The position numbers were made by a program, and so were the translations under genes. A stretch of 41,780 nucleotides of DNA, taken from contig UQRY01000014.1 of the NCBI GenBank assembly GCA_900543675.1, forward strand, positions 1 through 41,780, written 5' to 3'. The DNA is from an uncultured Mycoplasmatota bacterium (GTDB taxonomy: Bacteria > Bacillota_I > Bacilli_A > RF39 > UBA660). Below are positions 26,425 through 33,159 of this stretch, piece by piece. The stretch's first letter is position 1. Each line of letters opens with the position of its first letter. Under the pieces are notes generated by a model. That model worked only from the letters and a program-made list of their open reading frames with translations. It was not told the DNA's origin and ran no database searches.

Positions 26425-27183
26425 ATGGATAATCGCCCAATTGGTGTTTTTGACTCCGGAATTGGTGGAGTGACTATATTGAAATGTTTACTTGCTAAAA
26501 TGCCGAATGAAAACTATATCTATTATAGTGACTCTAAACATAATCCCTATGGAGAAAAAACCAAAGAAGAAGTGATAGGCTTTGTTGAGGAAATCATAAA
26601 TGATTTTATCGCTAAAGATTGTAAGGCAATTGTTTTTGCATGTAATACCGCAACCGCATTAGCGATTGATGAAATGCGAAAAAAATATCCAGATTTACTC
26701 TTAATTGGCACAGAACCCGCTTATAAAATGATTCATGACTATGCTCCTAATACGAAAACCTTAGTCATGGCAACACCTGCTACAATCGAAAGTGAGCGTT
26801 TTCAAAACTTATATCACCACTATGATAATCAAAAATCCTATCTACTAGCTTGTCCTAATTTGGCCCATCTAATTGAAGAAGGTGAGGAAGAAAAACTAAC
26901 TAGTTATCTTCAAGAACTACTAGGGCCGTTTCAAAAAGAAGAAATCGAGTCAGTCGTACTAGGATGCACACATTATCCGTTAATCTCAGAAAAAATAAAA
27001 AATATCTTAGGAGAGGTAAAGTTTTATGATGGGGGTAAAGGAATTGCCAATCATTTGTTCCATCTTTTAGAAACTAACCATCAATTAAATGTAAACAAAG
27101 CGAAAAAAGAAGTATATTTCGAAGATTCTAGCCATAATAGGCAAAAAGAAGAACGCTTTTTTGCCTTTCTAACGAAGGAATAA
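26425..27183 (+). CDS. murI: Glutamate racemase
   Basis: Cofactor-independent racemase making D-glutamate for peptidoglycan. The two catalytic cysteines are Cys73 (CNTATA) and Cys181 (GCTHYPL, with His183). The substrate loops VFDSGIGG and YSDSKHNPYG are present. The ATG at 26425 is chosen over the GTG at 26416 because AAGGTG then has the correct spacing; this gives 252 residues, typical for the family. It lies 32 bases after polC and is probably read through from it. Confidence 0.95.
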   Translation: MDNRPIGVFDSGIGGVTILKCLLAKMPNENYIYYSDSKHNPYGEKTKEEVIGFVEEIINDFIAKDCKAIVFACNTATALAIDEMRKKYPDLLLIGTEPAYKMIHDYAPNTKTLVMATPATIESERFQNLYHHYDNQKSYLLACPNLAHLIEEGEEEKLTSYLQELLGPFQKEEIESVVLGCTHYPLISEKIKNILGEVKFYDGGKGIANHLFHLLETNHQLNVNKAKKEVYFEDSSHNRQKEERFFAFLTKE

Positions 27184-27234
27184 AAATAGAAAATTTTGTA
27201 GAAAGTTAACGAATAGTTGACTCACAAAAACTAC

Positions 27235-27266
27235 GTATGATAACCTTTAATTGAAGGATAGCATAC
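27235..27266 (+). promoter_or_regulatory. Inverted repeat hiding the ribosome-binding site of the 27268 gene
   Basis: GTATGATAACCTT (27235-27247) and AAGGATAGCATAC (27254-27266) pair at 11 of 13 positions with loop TAATTG. The right arm includes AAGGA, the ribosome-binding site for the ATG at 27268. If transcribed as a whole it would sequester that site; alternatively it is a protein-binding operator. TTGACT at 27217-27222 could be a -35, but no good -10 is visible at normal spacing. Confidence 0.6.
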
Positions 27267-27267
27267 A

Positions 27268-27657
27268 ATGAAAAGAATAGAAGTAGAATGGGAAAAATTA
27301 ATCAGTTGTTATAAAGAATTATTTTCTTTAGAAGCACCTAGTATTTATTATGATCCAAAAAGAAACAGCTTTAGCTTTACTAAGAACAGGGATGATTTTG
27401 GTTTATACCTAAATTTTCCCCTTAGTGTCAAAAAGAAAATTATCTATAACTATAGTAAGATTTTACCGAGTAAGAAAGATAAAAAAATAATTAGGCAGAT
27501 TTTAAACAACTCTAAACACCCAATAGAAAATAGTTTTCATTATCTCAACAAAACAAATTTAAATTGGTATTTCTATCTCGAACCATTTTTAGAACGAGAA
27601 GTAAAGTACCTCGCTTTAAAGTGGTGTTTGGATAATCAAATAAGCATAAAAAAATAG
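27268..27657 (+). CDS. Unknown basic protein, 129 residues
   Basis: No family recognised. A small, lysine- and tyrosine-rich soluble protein with SIYYDPKRNSFSFTKN early, a very basic middle (KKKIIYNYSKILPSKKDKK at about 52-70) and an aromatic segment NLNWYFYLEP near residue 100. No membrane helix or signal is visible. The net positive charge would suit nucleic-acid binding, but nothing specific shows this. It is a stand-alone unit with an unusual structured translation start and a terminator directly after the stop. Confidence 0.65.
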   Translation: MKRIEVEWEKLISCYKELFSLEAPSIYYDPKRNSFSFTKNRDDFGLYLNFPLSVKKKIIYNYSKILPSKKDKKIIRQILNNSKHPIENSFHYLNKTNLNWYFYLEPFLEREVKYLALKWCLDNQISIKK

Positions 27658-27697
27658 AAAAGATATAGAAGGCATAATGTCAACTATATCTTTTTTA
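27658..27697 (+). terminator. Terminator after the 27268 gene
   Basis: AAAGATATAG (27659-27668) pairs with CTATATCTTT (27684-27693), followed by further T residues. The gap from here to 27857 is AT-rich and I see no gene in it. Confidence 0.82.
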
Positions 27698-27857
27698 TCC
27701 TATGACATATTTATTATGACCATTACAACTAGAATATTTATAACGAAAGTATTCATGATAATCAACTATATATAAAATTCAAGAATCAGATTCCAATAAA
27801 GTAGACTGAGAAATAAGAAAAAATGCCATAAAATTATTAGGCTAAGTACTAAAAACA

Positions 27858-27866
27858 TGTTATAAT
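27858..27866 (+). promoter_or_regulatory. Extended -10 promoter for hydrolase-murF-ddl
   Basis: TGTTATAAT with a perfect hexamer at 27861-27866. The -35 is poor. The leader is very short, with GGTGG just before the ATG at 27882. Confidence 0.62.
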
Positions 27867-27881
27867 AATTTTGGTGGTATA

Positions 27882-28613
27882 ATGTCAATAAAGATTAGAG
27901 ATTTGAACATCAATTACATACAATATGGTAGTGGTAAGGATATCGTATTATTACACGGTTGGGGTCAAAATATTGCGATGATGCAACCGCTTGCCAAAGA
28001 GTTTCCAAATCATCGAATTACAATTATCGACTTTCCTGGGTTTGGTCAAAGTGATGATTTAAAAGTTGCTTGGTCGATAGAAGATTATGAAGAATGTGTA
28101 GCCGAATTCTTAGAGCAAGTGAATGTAAAAAAGCCAATACTAATTGGTCATTCTTTTGGAGGAAGAGTGGCTATCATTTATGCAAGTAGACATGAAGTAG
28201 AAAAATTAGTGTTATTTGGTAGCCCATGTGTTCGTGAACAAAAAACATCTCCAAAAGAGAAATTATTTAAAACGATAAAGAAATTGCCAGGTATGAAAAA
28301 AATAGGAGAATTTGCCAAAAATTATATAGGCTCAGAAGACTATAAAAAAGCATCTCCTATCCTTAGAGAATCATTTGTTAAAATCGTCAATCAAGACTTA
28401 AGTGAATACGCAAAGAACATCACTTGTCCCACTTTACTAATCTGGGGAACTAATGACGAAGCAGCACCAATAGAAGATGCAAGAAAATTAGAAAAACTAC
28501 TAAAAGATGGGGCATTGATTGAATTAGAAGGCTATACACATTACGCCTATTTAGAAGCTTTACCACGAGTTGTAAGCATTTTAAATGAATTCTTTAAAGA
28601 GGTGAAATCATGA
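27882..28613 (+). CDS. Alpha/beta hydrolase linked to murF and ddl
   Basis: A 243-residue soluble enzyme with a complete catalytic triad: Ser91 in GHSFGGR, Asp192 in GTNDEA and His220 in GYTHYAY. LHGWGQN forms the oxyanion region. It belongs to the broad esterase/peptidase/C-C hydrolase superfamily and the substrate cannot be told from sequence. Its stop overlaps the start of the murF-like gene (ATGA), so the two are coupled, and ddl follows. The context suggests a role in wall-precursor or lipid metabolism, but this is inference. Confidence 0.85.
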   Translation: MSIKIRDLNINYIQYGSGKDIVLLHGWGQNIAMMQPLAKEFPNHRITIIDFPGFGQSDDLKVAWSIEDYEECVAEFLEQVNVKKPILIGHSFGGRVAIIYASRHEVEKLVLFGSPCVREQKTSPKEKLFKTIKKLPGMKKIGEFAKNYIGSEDYKKASPILRESFVKIVNQDLSEYAKNITCPTLLIWGTNDEAAPIEDARKLEKLLKDGALIELEGYTHYAYLEALPRVVSILNEFFKEVKS

Positions 28614-30205
28614 ATATTTTTACAATTACCTTTATTGTGATCATTATCTTTAATATTATAAAAAATAAAAAATCACTTCATATGTTACAACAAAATTTAT
28701 ATAACGAAAATAACCGTTATCTAAAATGGTTAAAACGAAATAGTAAACAAGTATTTATTTCTTTAGATTTATTATCACTATTATTAATTCTTATCGCTTA
28801 CTATTTAAATAATGATGCTTCAGTTATTTTTGTAAGCCTAGCTATATTTGCTTATATTGGAGAAACCCTTCGGTTACTTTCTTTATATAAATCTGAAAAA
28901 ACAAAAAAGCCACTTGTCATTACGAAAAGAGTAAGAAGATTAATTGTTACGTTGACAATTTTATTTTTCATCCCTCTTGTTTTCTATTTAGTCGATTATC
29001 GAAATGGTTACTTAATGTTACTATTATCTGCGATTCTTGCTTATTTTAGCTATTTTGTCGTCTTTTTAGCTAAAGTGATCAATACACCAATTGAAAAGTT
29101 TGTCTACAAATATTATGAAACTAAAGCAAAGAAAAAATTGCGTAGTATGAATCACTTAAAAGTAATTGGAATTACAGGAAGCTATGGAAAGACGAGTAGT
29201 AAGAACATCTTAAATGATATCTTAAATTTAAAATATATTACGAGACCAACCCCAAAAAATTTAAATACTGAGTATGGATTAATGATTACCATCAATAACT
29301 ATCTAGATAAATTTGATGAAGTATTTATTGCGGAAATGGGTGCTTATAAAAAGGGAGAAATCAAAAAACTCTGTGATATGGTTCATCCTAAATATGGAAT
29401 TTTAACTCGTATTGGTCTTGCTCATTTAGAAACATTTGGTAGTGCTGAAAATATCATGAAAACGAAATTTGAATTAATTGAAAGTCTACCAGATGATGGA
29501 ATTGCTGTATTAAATGGGGATGATCCAAAACAGTTATCTTATCCGATAAAAAGTAAATGTAAAAAAGTATGGATCGGTATTGATAATAAAGATGTCGATA
29601 TCTATGCAGAAAATATTAGCTGTAATTACAAAGGAAGTAAATTTGATGTCGTCTTTAAAGAAGATAACAAACGGTATTCTTTTGAAACTAAACTCTTAGG
29701 TAATCACAATATCTATAATATTTTAGCGGGAATCGCTTTAGGTAGGGAATTCGGTATGTCTATTAGTGAACTCGAAAAGGGAGTAAAAAAAGTAAAACCG
29801 ATTGAGAGTCGCCTAGAACTTAGAAATTATGGTTATATGTATCAGATAAATGATGCCTATAATTCTAATCCAGTAGGAGCAAAAGCAGCTTTAGATGTTT
29901 TAGCGATGATGCCTGGAAAAAAAGTAGTCGTAACTCCAGGTATGACAGAGCTAGGAGAAAAAGAAGAAGAGTTAAATCAAATCTTTGGTAACCAGATTAG
30001 TAAAGTCGCAGACTATGTCATCTTAGTCGGTGAAAAAAGAACTAAACCGATTTTTAAAGGCATCATTGAAGGAGATTTCGATAAAGAAAAAATTTATGTC
30101 GTAAATAGTGTTTATGATGCTTATACCTTATTACAAAGCATGAGTACAGATAAAGCTCTTTATGCTTTATTTGAAAATGATTTACCAGATCTTTATAATG
30201 AATAG
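28610..30205 (+). CDS. murF: MurF-like Mur ligase with N-terminal membrane domain
   Basis: Presumed UDP-MurNAc-tripeptide:D-Ala-D-Ala ligase. The ATP loop is GITGSYGKTSSKN (about 187-199). The Mur central and C-terminal domains follow, with EMGAYKKGEIK, the GNHNIYNILA region and NDAYNSNPVGAKAAL. Unlike standard MurF (about 450 residues, soluble), the first 160 residues are hydrophobic with about five membrane helices, which would tether precursor synthesis to the membrane. ddl, which makes its substrate, follows 11 bases later. The normal MurF N-terminal substrate domain is replaced by the membrane part, so the exact amino-acid donor is not certain. Confidence 0.85.
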   Translation: MNIFTITFIVIIIFNIIKNKKSLHMLQQNLYNENNRYLKWLKRNSKQVFISLDLLSLLLILIAYYLNNDASVIFVSLAIFAYIGETLRLLSLYKSEKTKKPLVITKRVRRLIVTLTILFFIPLVFYLVDYRNGYLMLLLSAILAYFSYFVVFLAKVINTPIEKFVYKYYETKAKKKLRSMNHLKVIGITGSYGKTSSKNILNDILNLKYITRPTPKNLNTEYGLMITINNYLDKFDEVFIAEMGAYKKGEIKKLCDMVHPKYGILTRIGLAHLETFGSAENIMKTKFELIESLPDDGIAVLNGDDPKQLSYPIKSKCKKVWIGIDNKDVDIYAENISCNYKGSKFDVVFKEDNKRYSFETKLLGNHNIYNILAGIALGREFGMSISELEKGVKKVKPIESRLELRNYGYMYQINDAYNSNPVGAKAALDVLAMMPGKKVVVTPGMTELGEKEEELNQIFGNQISKVADYVILVGEKRTKPIFKGIIEGDFDKEKIYVVNSVYDAYTLLQSMSTDKALYALFENDLPDLYNE

Positions 30206-30216
30206 GAGTGAATAAA

Positions 30217-31434
30217 ATGAAAATTAAATTAGGCGTTATATTTGGTGGAGAAAGTGTAGAACATGAAGTAAGTATTATTTCTGCTATTCAGGCAATGAAC
30301 AAAATGGATAGTGAAAAATATGAAATTATTCCCATCTATATAGCCAAAAATCGTGAATGGTATACAGGAGAATCTCTTAAAGATATCGATACCTTCCAAG
30401 ATATAGATCTATTAAAGAGATACTGTAAGAATGTTGTGTTATATGCAAAGAATGGACGTTTTGTTCTTCAAAATAAGAAAGGCTTGTTTAAAAGAATAGT
30501 AAAAGAAATAGATATCGTCTTCCCAATCGTACATGGCACTAATGTGGAAGACGGTACATTACAAGGATATTTACAATCCATCGGTGTTCCTTATGTCGGT
30601 GGTGATGTCTATGCTTCTGTAGTCGGTCAAGATAAAATCTATATGAAGCAAATTTTTAAAGCCGAAAACCTACCAATCGCTGATTATATATGGTTCTATG
30701 ATAGTGAATATCAAGATGATAGCGAAGAAATAATCAAAAAAATAGAACACTTAAAATATCCAGTAATTGTTAAACCTTGCTTATTAGGAAGTAGTGTTGG
30801 TATCAGTGTAGCAAAAGATAAAGAAGAATTAAAAGAAGCAATTGATACCGCAATCAGTTACGATAATCGTATTGTTGTAGAAAAAGTAGTAGAAAATTTA
30901 ATGGAAGTCAATATCAGTGTACTAGGTAATTATGAAAACTATCAATTAAGTGCGATTGAACAAGTAATTCCAAAAAGTGCTTTTCTAACCTATGAAGATA
31001 AATATATCGGTGGTGGCAAAACTAAGGGAAAAAATGGAATGAAATATAAAAGCTCTAAAGGAATGGTTTCAACAGATAGAATAATTCCTGCGCCATTAGA
31101 AGATAAATTAAAAGAAAAAATCGAAGAGATCGCTATAGATGCTTGTAAAGCCCTAAAAACTTCAGGAGTAGTGAGAATTGACTTTTTAGTGGATACAAAG
31201 ACCAATAAACCATACATTAATGAAATCAACAATATACCTGGTTCATTATCTTTCTATCTATGGGAGCCTATCGGTAAAGAATATTCTGAGTTGTTAGATG
31301 ACTTAGTAAACATTGGTATCAAAGATTATAAACATCGTACTATGAAGACACATTCTTTTGATACGAATATTTTAAAAGGCTTCAGTGAATTTGGTAGTAA
31401 GGGAAGTAAAGGAGTAAAATCTCTTCGTAAGTAA
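30217..31434 (+). CDS. ddl: D-alanine--D-alanine ligase
   Basis: ATP-grasp enzyme joining two D-alanines, the dipeptide that MurF adds to the wall precursor. The opening LGVIFGGESVEHEVSIISA is diagnostic; VVKPCLLGSSVGIS and the metal-binding NEINNIPGSLSFYLWE follow. The ATG at 30217 is preferred to the GTG at 30208, because AGGAG at 30204-30208 is then correctly spaced; this gives 405 residues. That is longer than many Ddl (about 310-370), with a short extra C-terminal tail rich in Gly/Ser/Lys. Confidence 0.94.
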   Translation: MKIKLGVIFGGESVEHEVSIISAIQAMNKMDSEKYEIIPIYIAKNREWYTGESLKDIDTFQDIDLLKRYCKNVVLYAKNGRFVLQNKKGLFKRIVKEIDIVFPIVHGTNVEDGTLQGYLQSIGVPYVGGDVYASVVGQDKIYMKQIFKAENLPIADYIWFYDSEYQDDSEEIIKKIEHLKYPVIVKPCLLGSSVGISVAKDKEELKEAIDTAISYDNRIVVEKVVENLMEVNISVLGNYENYQLSAIEQVIPKSAFLTYEDKYIGGGKTKGKNGMKYKSSKGMVSTDRIIPAPLEDKLKEKIEEIAIDACKALKTSGVVRIDFLVDTKTNKPYINEINNIPGSLSFYLWEPIGKEYSELLDDLVNIGIKDYKHRTMKTHSFDTNILKGFSEFGSKGSKGVKSLRK

Positions 31435-31443
31435 TTTTTTAAG

Positions 31444-31471
31444 AAAAGGTATCGAAAAAGATATCTTTTTT
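31444..31471 (+). terminator. Terminator after ddl
   Basis: AAAAGGTATC (31444-31453) pairs with GATATCTTTT (31460-31469), loop GAAAAA, with a T-rich tail. Confidence 0.8.
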
Positions 31472-31472
31472 C

Positions 31473-31502
31473 TTGCCTTTAAAAATAAGCTTGTGCTATT
31501 AT
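31473..31502 (+). promoter_or_regulatory. Promoter for the 31523 gene
   Basis: TTGCCT (31473-31478), 18-base spacer, TATTAT (31497-31502) with an extended TG at 31494-31495. AAGGTG follows before the ATG. Confidence 0.6.
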
Positions 31503-31522
31503 ATAACGCAAGGTGAAGAGAA

Positions 31523-32056
31523 ATGAAAGAAAAAGAAATTATTGGCGTAATCGAAGGAAAAACATTAGACAACGATCATTCTATTTTAGTAAGCCCAGTT
31601 TATTATGATGGGGAGAGTTATTATTTAAAATATATGTCTAAAGATTTTGGTGAACTATTAAAACTACTAGTTACTTTATCGGAAAAAGAACAAGAAGAAG
31701 AAATCGATGCCTATATCAATAGAGAAAACAGTTTATATAAAGAACATTTCTTTCGCTATAACTGTGAGTCTAATTTTTACTATAAACGATATGATGAAAA
31801 AATATTGGATAATTTAGATTTCTATCCCATCTCTGAATTCACTCAGGTAAAAAAACAAGAATTAATGGATAACTATCAAGATTACACCTATGGAATTATG
31901 GAAGGAAAAAACACATTAATTGTGGGAAATATGGATTTTGTCGAAAAGAATCTTCAAGATAAAACATCAAAACAAGTATTAAATTTAAAAACAATTGACG
32001 AGTTAATTCATAAGATTAATCGCCAGGCAACAAAATTAAAACAAAGTTTGGTATAA
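31523..32056 (+). CDS. Unknown acidic protein, 177 residues
   Basis: No family recognised. A soluble, acidic and tyrosine-rich protein with GKTLDNDHSILVSPVYYDGESYYLKY at the start (shown in part), an acidic helix SEKEQEEEIDAYINRE, an aromatic CESNFYYKRYDEK region and a helical Lys/Gln-rich end. AAGGTG precedes the ATG. It forms a single-gene unit between two terminators, with its own promoter. Confidence 0.68.
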   Translation: MKEKEIIGVIEGKTLDNDHSILVSPVYYDGESYYLKYMSKDFGELLKLLVTLSEKEQEEEIDAYINRENSLYKEHFFRYNCESNFYYKRYDEKILDNLDFYPISEFTQVKKQELMDNYQDYTYGIMEGKNTLIVGNMDFVEKNLQDKTSKQVLNLKTIDELIHKINRQATKLKQSLV

Positions 32057-32093
32057 AAAAACTCCTCTCTAAATTAAGAGAAGAGTTTTTTTG
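32055..32093. terminator. Bidirectional terminator between convergent genes
   Basis: An A-rich left arm ending ACTCCTCTCT (about 32061-32070) pairs with AGAGAAGAGTTTTTTT (32077-32092) with one mismatch; A and T runs flank it. It separates the 31523 gene (+) from the lipoprotein gene (-). Confidence 0.8.
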
Positions 32094-32122
32094 ATATTTA
32101 AATTTTTAATTCCCTGAATCAA

Positions 32123-32566
32123 TTATTTACAAGTATAACCTTGATCTTCGAAATTTTCTTTTAATGCATCATAAGAATTTTCATCAGGATCATCAAAGCC
32201 ATTATTTTCCTTTTCTTCCTCACTCATCTGATTGACATAGTATTCGGTTACTTGTGATAAAGTATTTCCATTTCTCTTATAAGACATTTTTAAATGTTCT
32301 TCATCATTTCCATCGATAGTTTCTTTAACCATTTCTTCATAATCATCCATTTCATCAGCATAATCATCTTCTGCTTCTACTACTGAAGTAACTTTTACAT
32401 GAGAAATATTTTCTTTCTTGTCAAAAGAAACAATTACTTGTTGAGAAAGTTTAGCTCCTTCTTCATCCGCCTCATTTGTACAAGTTAACGTTCTACCTTC
32501 ATCACATCCTGTAGCACTAATTAAGATAGCCCCCATAACAGACCCTAAAATCAATTTGCTTTTCAT
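32123..32566 (-). CDS. Putative lipoprotein, DUF1307-like
   Basis: A 147-residue surface lipoprotein. The signal peptide has a basic start (MKSKLILGSV), a hydrophobic core and the lipobox SATGC, placing the lipidated cysteine near residue 21. The mature part is very acidic (repeated Asp/Glu at about 65-95) and ends DQGYTCK. A second pair of cysteines (CTNEADE near residue 29 and the penultimate residue) could form a disulfide. It resembles small YehR/DUF1307-type lipoproteins in size and layout, but I am not sure of that family. GGAGGT precedes the ATG after a long leader. Confidence 0.78.
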   Translation of the reverse strand: MKSKLILGSVMGAILISATGCDEGRTLTCTNEADEEGAKLSQQVIVSFDKKENISHVKVTSVVEAEDDYADEMDDYEEMVKETIDGNDEEHLKMSYKRNGNTLSQVTEYYVNQMSEEEKENNGFDDPDENSYDALKENFEDQGYTCK

Positions 32567-32713
32567 TTTTATTTTACCTCCATCGTTTTCAATATTTTAT
32601 TTGATTTATTTAAAAATGTTCCTTTTAGATCAAACCTCCTCAATATAAATTTGATATAGACCTCCTAGTGAATAACTTTTTGTTGAAATATGTATGAAGT
32701 ATATCATAACTAA

Positions 32714-32722
32714 ATTATAACA
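32714..32722 (-). promoter_or_regulatory. Extended -10 promoter for the lipoprotein gene
   Basis: On the minus strand TGTTATAAT, with the hexamer at 32719-32714. It implies a leader of about 140 bases, which contains two extra AGGAGGT sequences (32640-32634 and 32666-32660). Confidence 0.6.
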
Positions 32723-32754
32723 ACAATTATGTAGAAAGAAAATAGAAAAAATGA

Positions 32755-32785
32755 AAACAAAACAAAAAGACCGGTGGCGGTCTTT
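32755..32785 (-). terminator. Terminator of tRNA-Lys
   Basis: On the minus strand AAAGACCG-CCAC-CGGTCTTT (32785-32766) is an eight-pair GC-containing hairpin followed by a T-rich stretch, about 12 bases after the tRNA end. Confidence 0.85.
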
Positions 32786-32797
32786 AAGACAAAAATA

Positions 32798-32873
32798 TGG
32801 TGGGCTGTTAGGGATTCGAACCCTAGACCCACTGATTAAGAGTCAGTTGCTCTACCAACTGAGCTAACAGCCC
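32798..32873 (-). tRNA. tRNA-Lys(CTT)
   Basis: A complete 76-base cloverleaf on the minus strand: acceptor GGGCTGT/ACAGCCC, D arm GCTC...GAGC, anticodon arm ACTGA-CTCTTAA-TCAGT with anticodon CTT, T arm ending GGTTCGAATCC, and an encoded CCA end (32800-32798). Confidence 0.95.
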
Positions 32874-32893
32874 ATAAATTTGATTACTCATAT

Positions 32894-32902
32894 ACTATAG
32901 CA
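32894..32902 (-). promoter_or_regulatory. Promoter for tRNA-Lys
   Basis: On the minus strand TGCTATAGT, an extended -10 with TATAGT at 32899-32894, about 20 bases before the mature tRNA 5' end. Confidence 0.55.
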
Positions 32903-33005
32903 CATAACGAGAAAAAAGAAAAGTATTTTTTTATGAAAGAATAAAATTTATTGCGATTTTTAGAAAAGTAGAAAAGAGTAAATAAAGTAGAAGAAAAAGA
33001 GAGTT

Positions 33006-33018
33006 AGTTCATTGAACT
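33006..33018. repeat. Palindrome upstream of the ABC operon
   Basis: AGTTCA-T-TGAACT is a perfect 6+6 inverted repeat about 110 bases before the ABC promoter. It could be a regulator-binding site. The gap 32903-33117 otherwise holds only AT-rich sequence and a second palindrome. Confidence 0.35.
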
Positions 33019-33066
33019 ATAAGAAGATTTATGTATTTTAAAAAAAGATTATCTGTAGTACTAGCC

Positions 33067-33083
33067 TTCATATTTTATATGAA
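33067..33083. repeat. Second palindrome upstream of the ABC operon
   Basis: TTCATAT-TTT-ATATGAA is a perfect 7+7 inverted repeat ending 34 bases before the -10, which places it around the -35/-50 region of the promoter at 33118. That is a suitable site for a transcription factor. Confidence 0.4.
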
Positions 33084-33117
33084 ATGTACACAAAGAATTT
33101 CTTCTTCCCGCAAACTA

Positions 33118-33126
33118 TGATAAAAT
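33118..33126 (+). promoter_or_regulatory. Extended -10 promoter for the ABC exporter operon
   Basis: TGATAAAAT, hexamer TAAAAT at 33121-33126, 33 bases before the ATG. The -35 is poor, and palindromes lie upstream. Confidence 0.55.
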
Positions 33127-33159
33127 GAATATAAGATAAGAAAGTAGTAGGGTGGGAGT

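Noticed and set aside
32569..32643. 24-codon TTG-started frame in the lipoprotein leader
   Set aside because: The AGGAGGT upstream is 16 bases away, too far, and the start is not ATG; kept only as a remark in the leader finding.
33031..33120. 29-codon frame upstream of the ABC operon
   Set aside because: Only a weak AAGAAGA site, its end overlaps the promoter and a palindrome lies inside it; likely chance, although its middle is hydrophobic.
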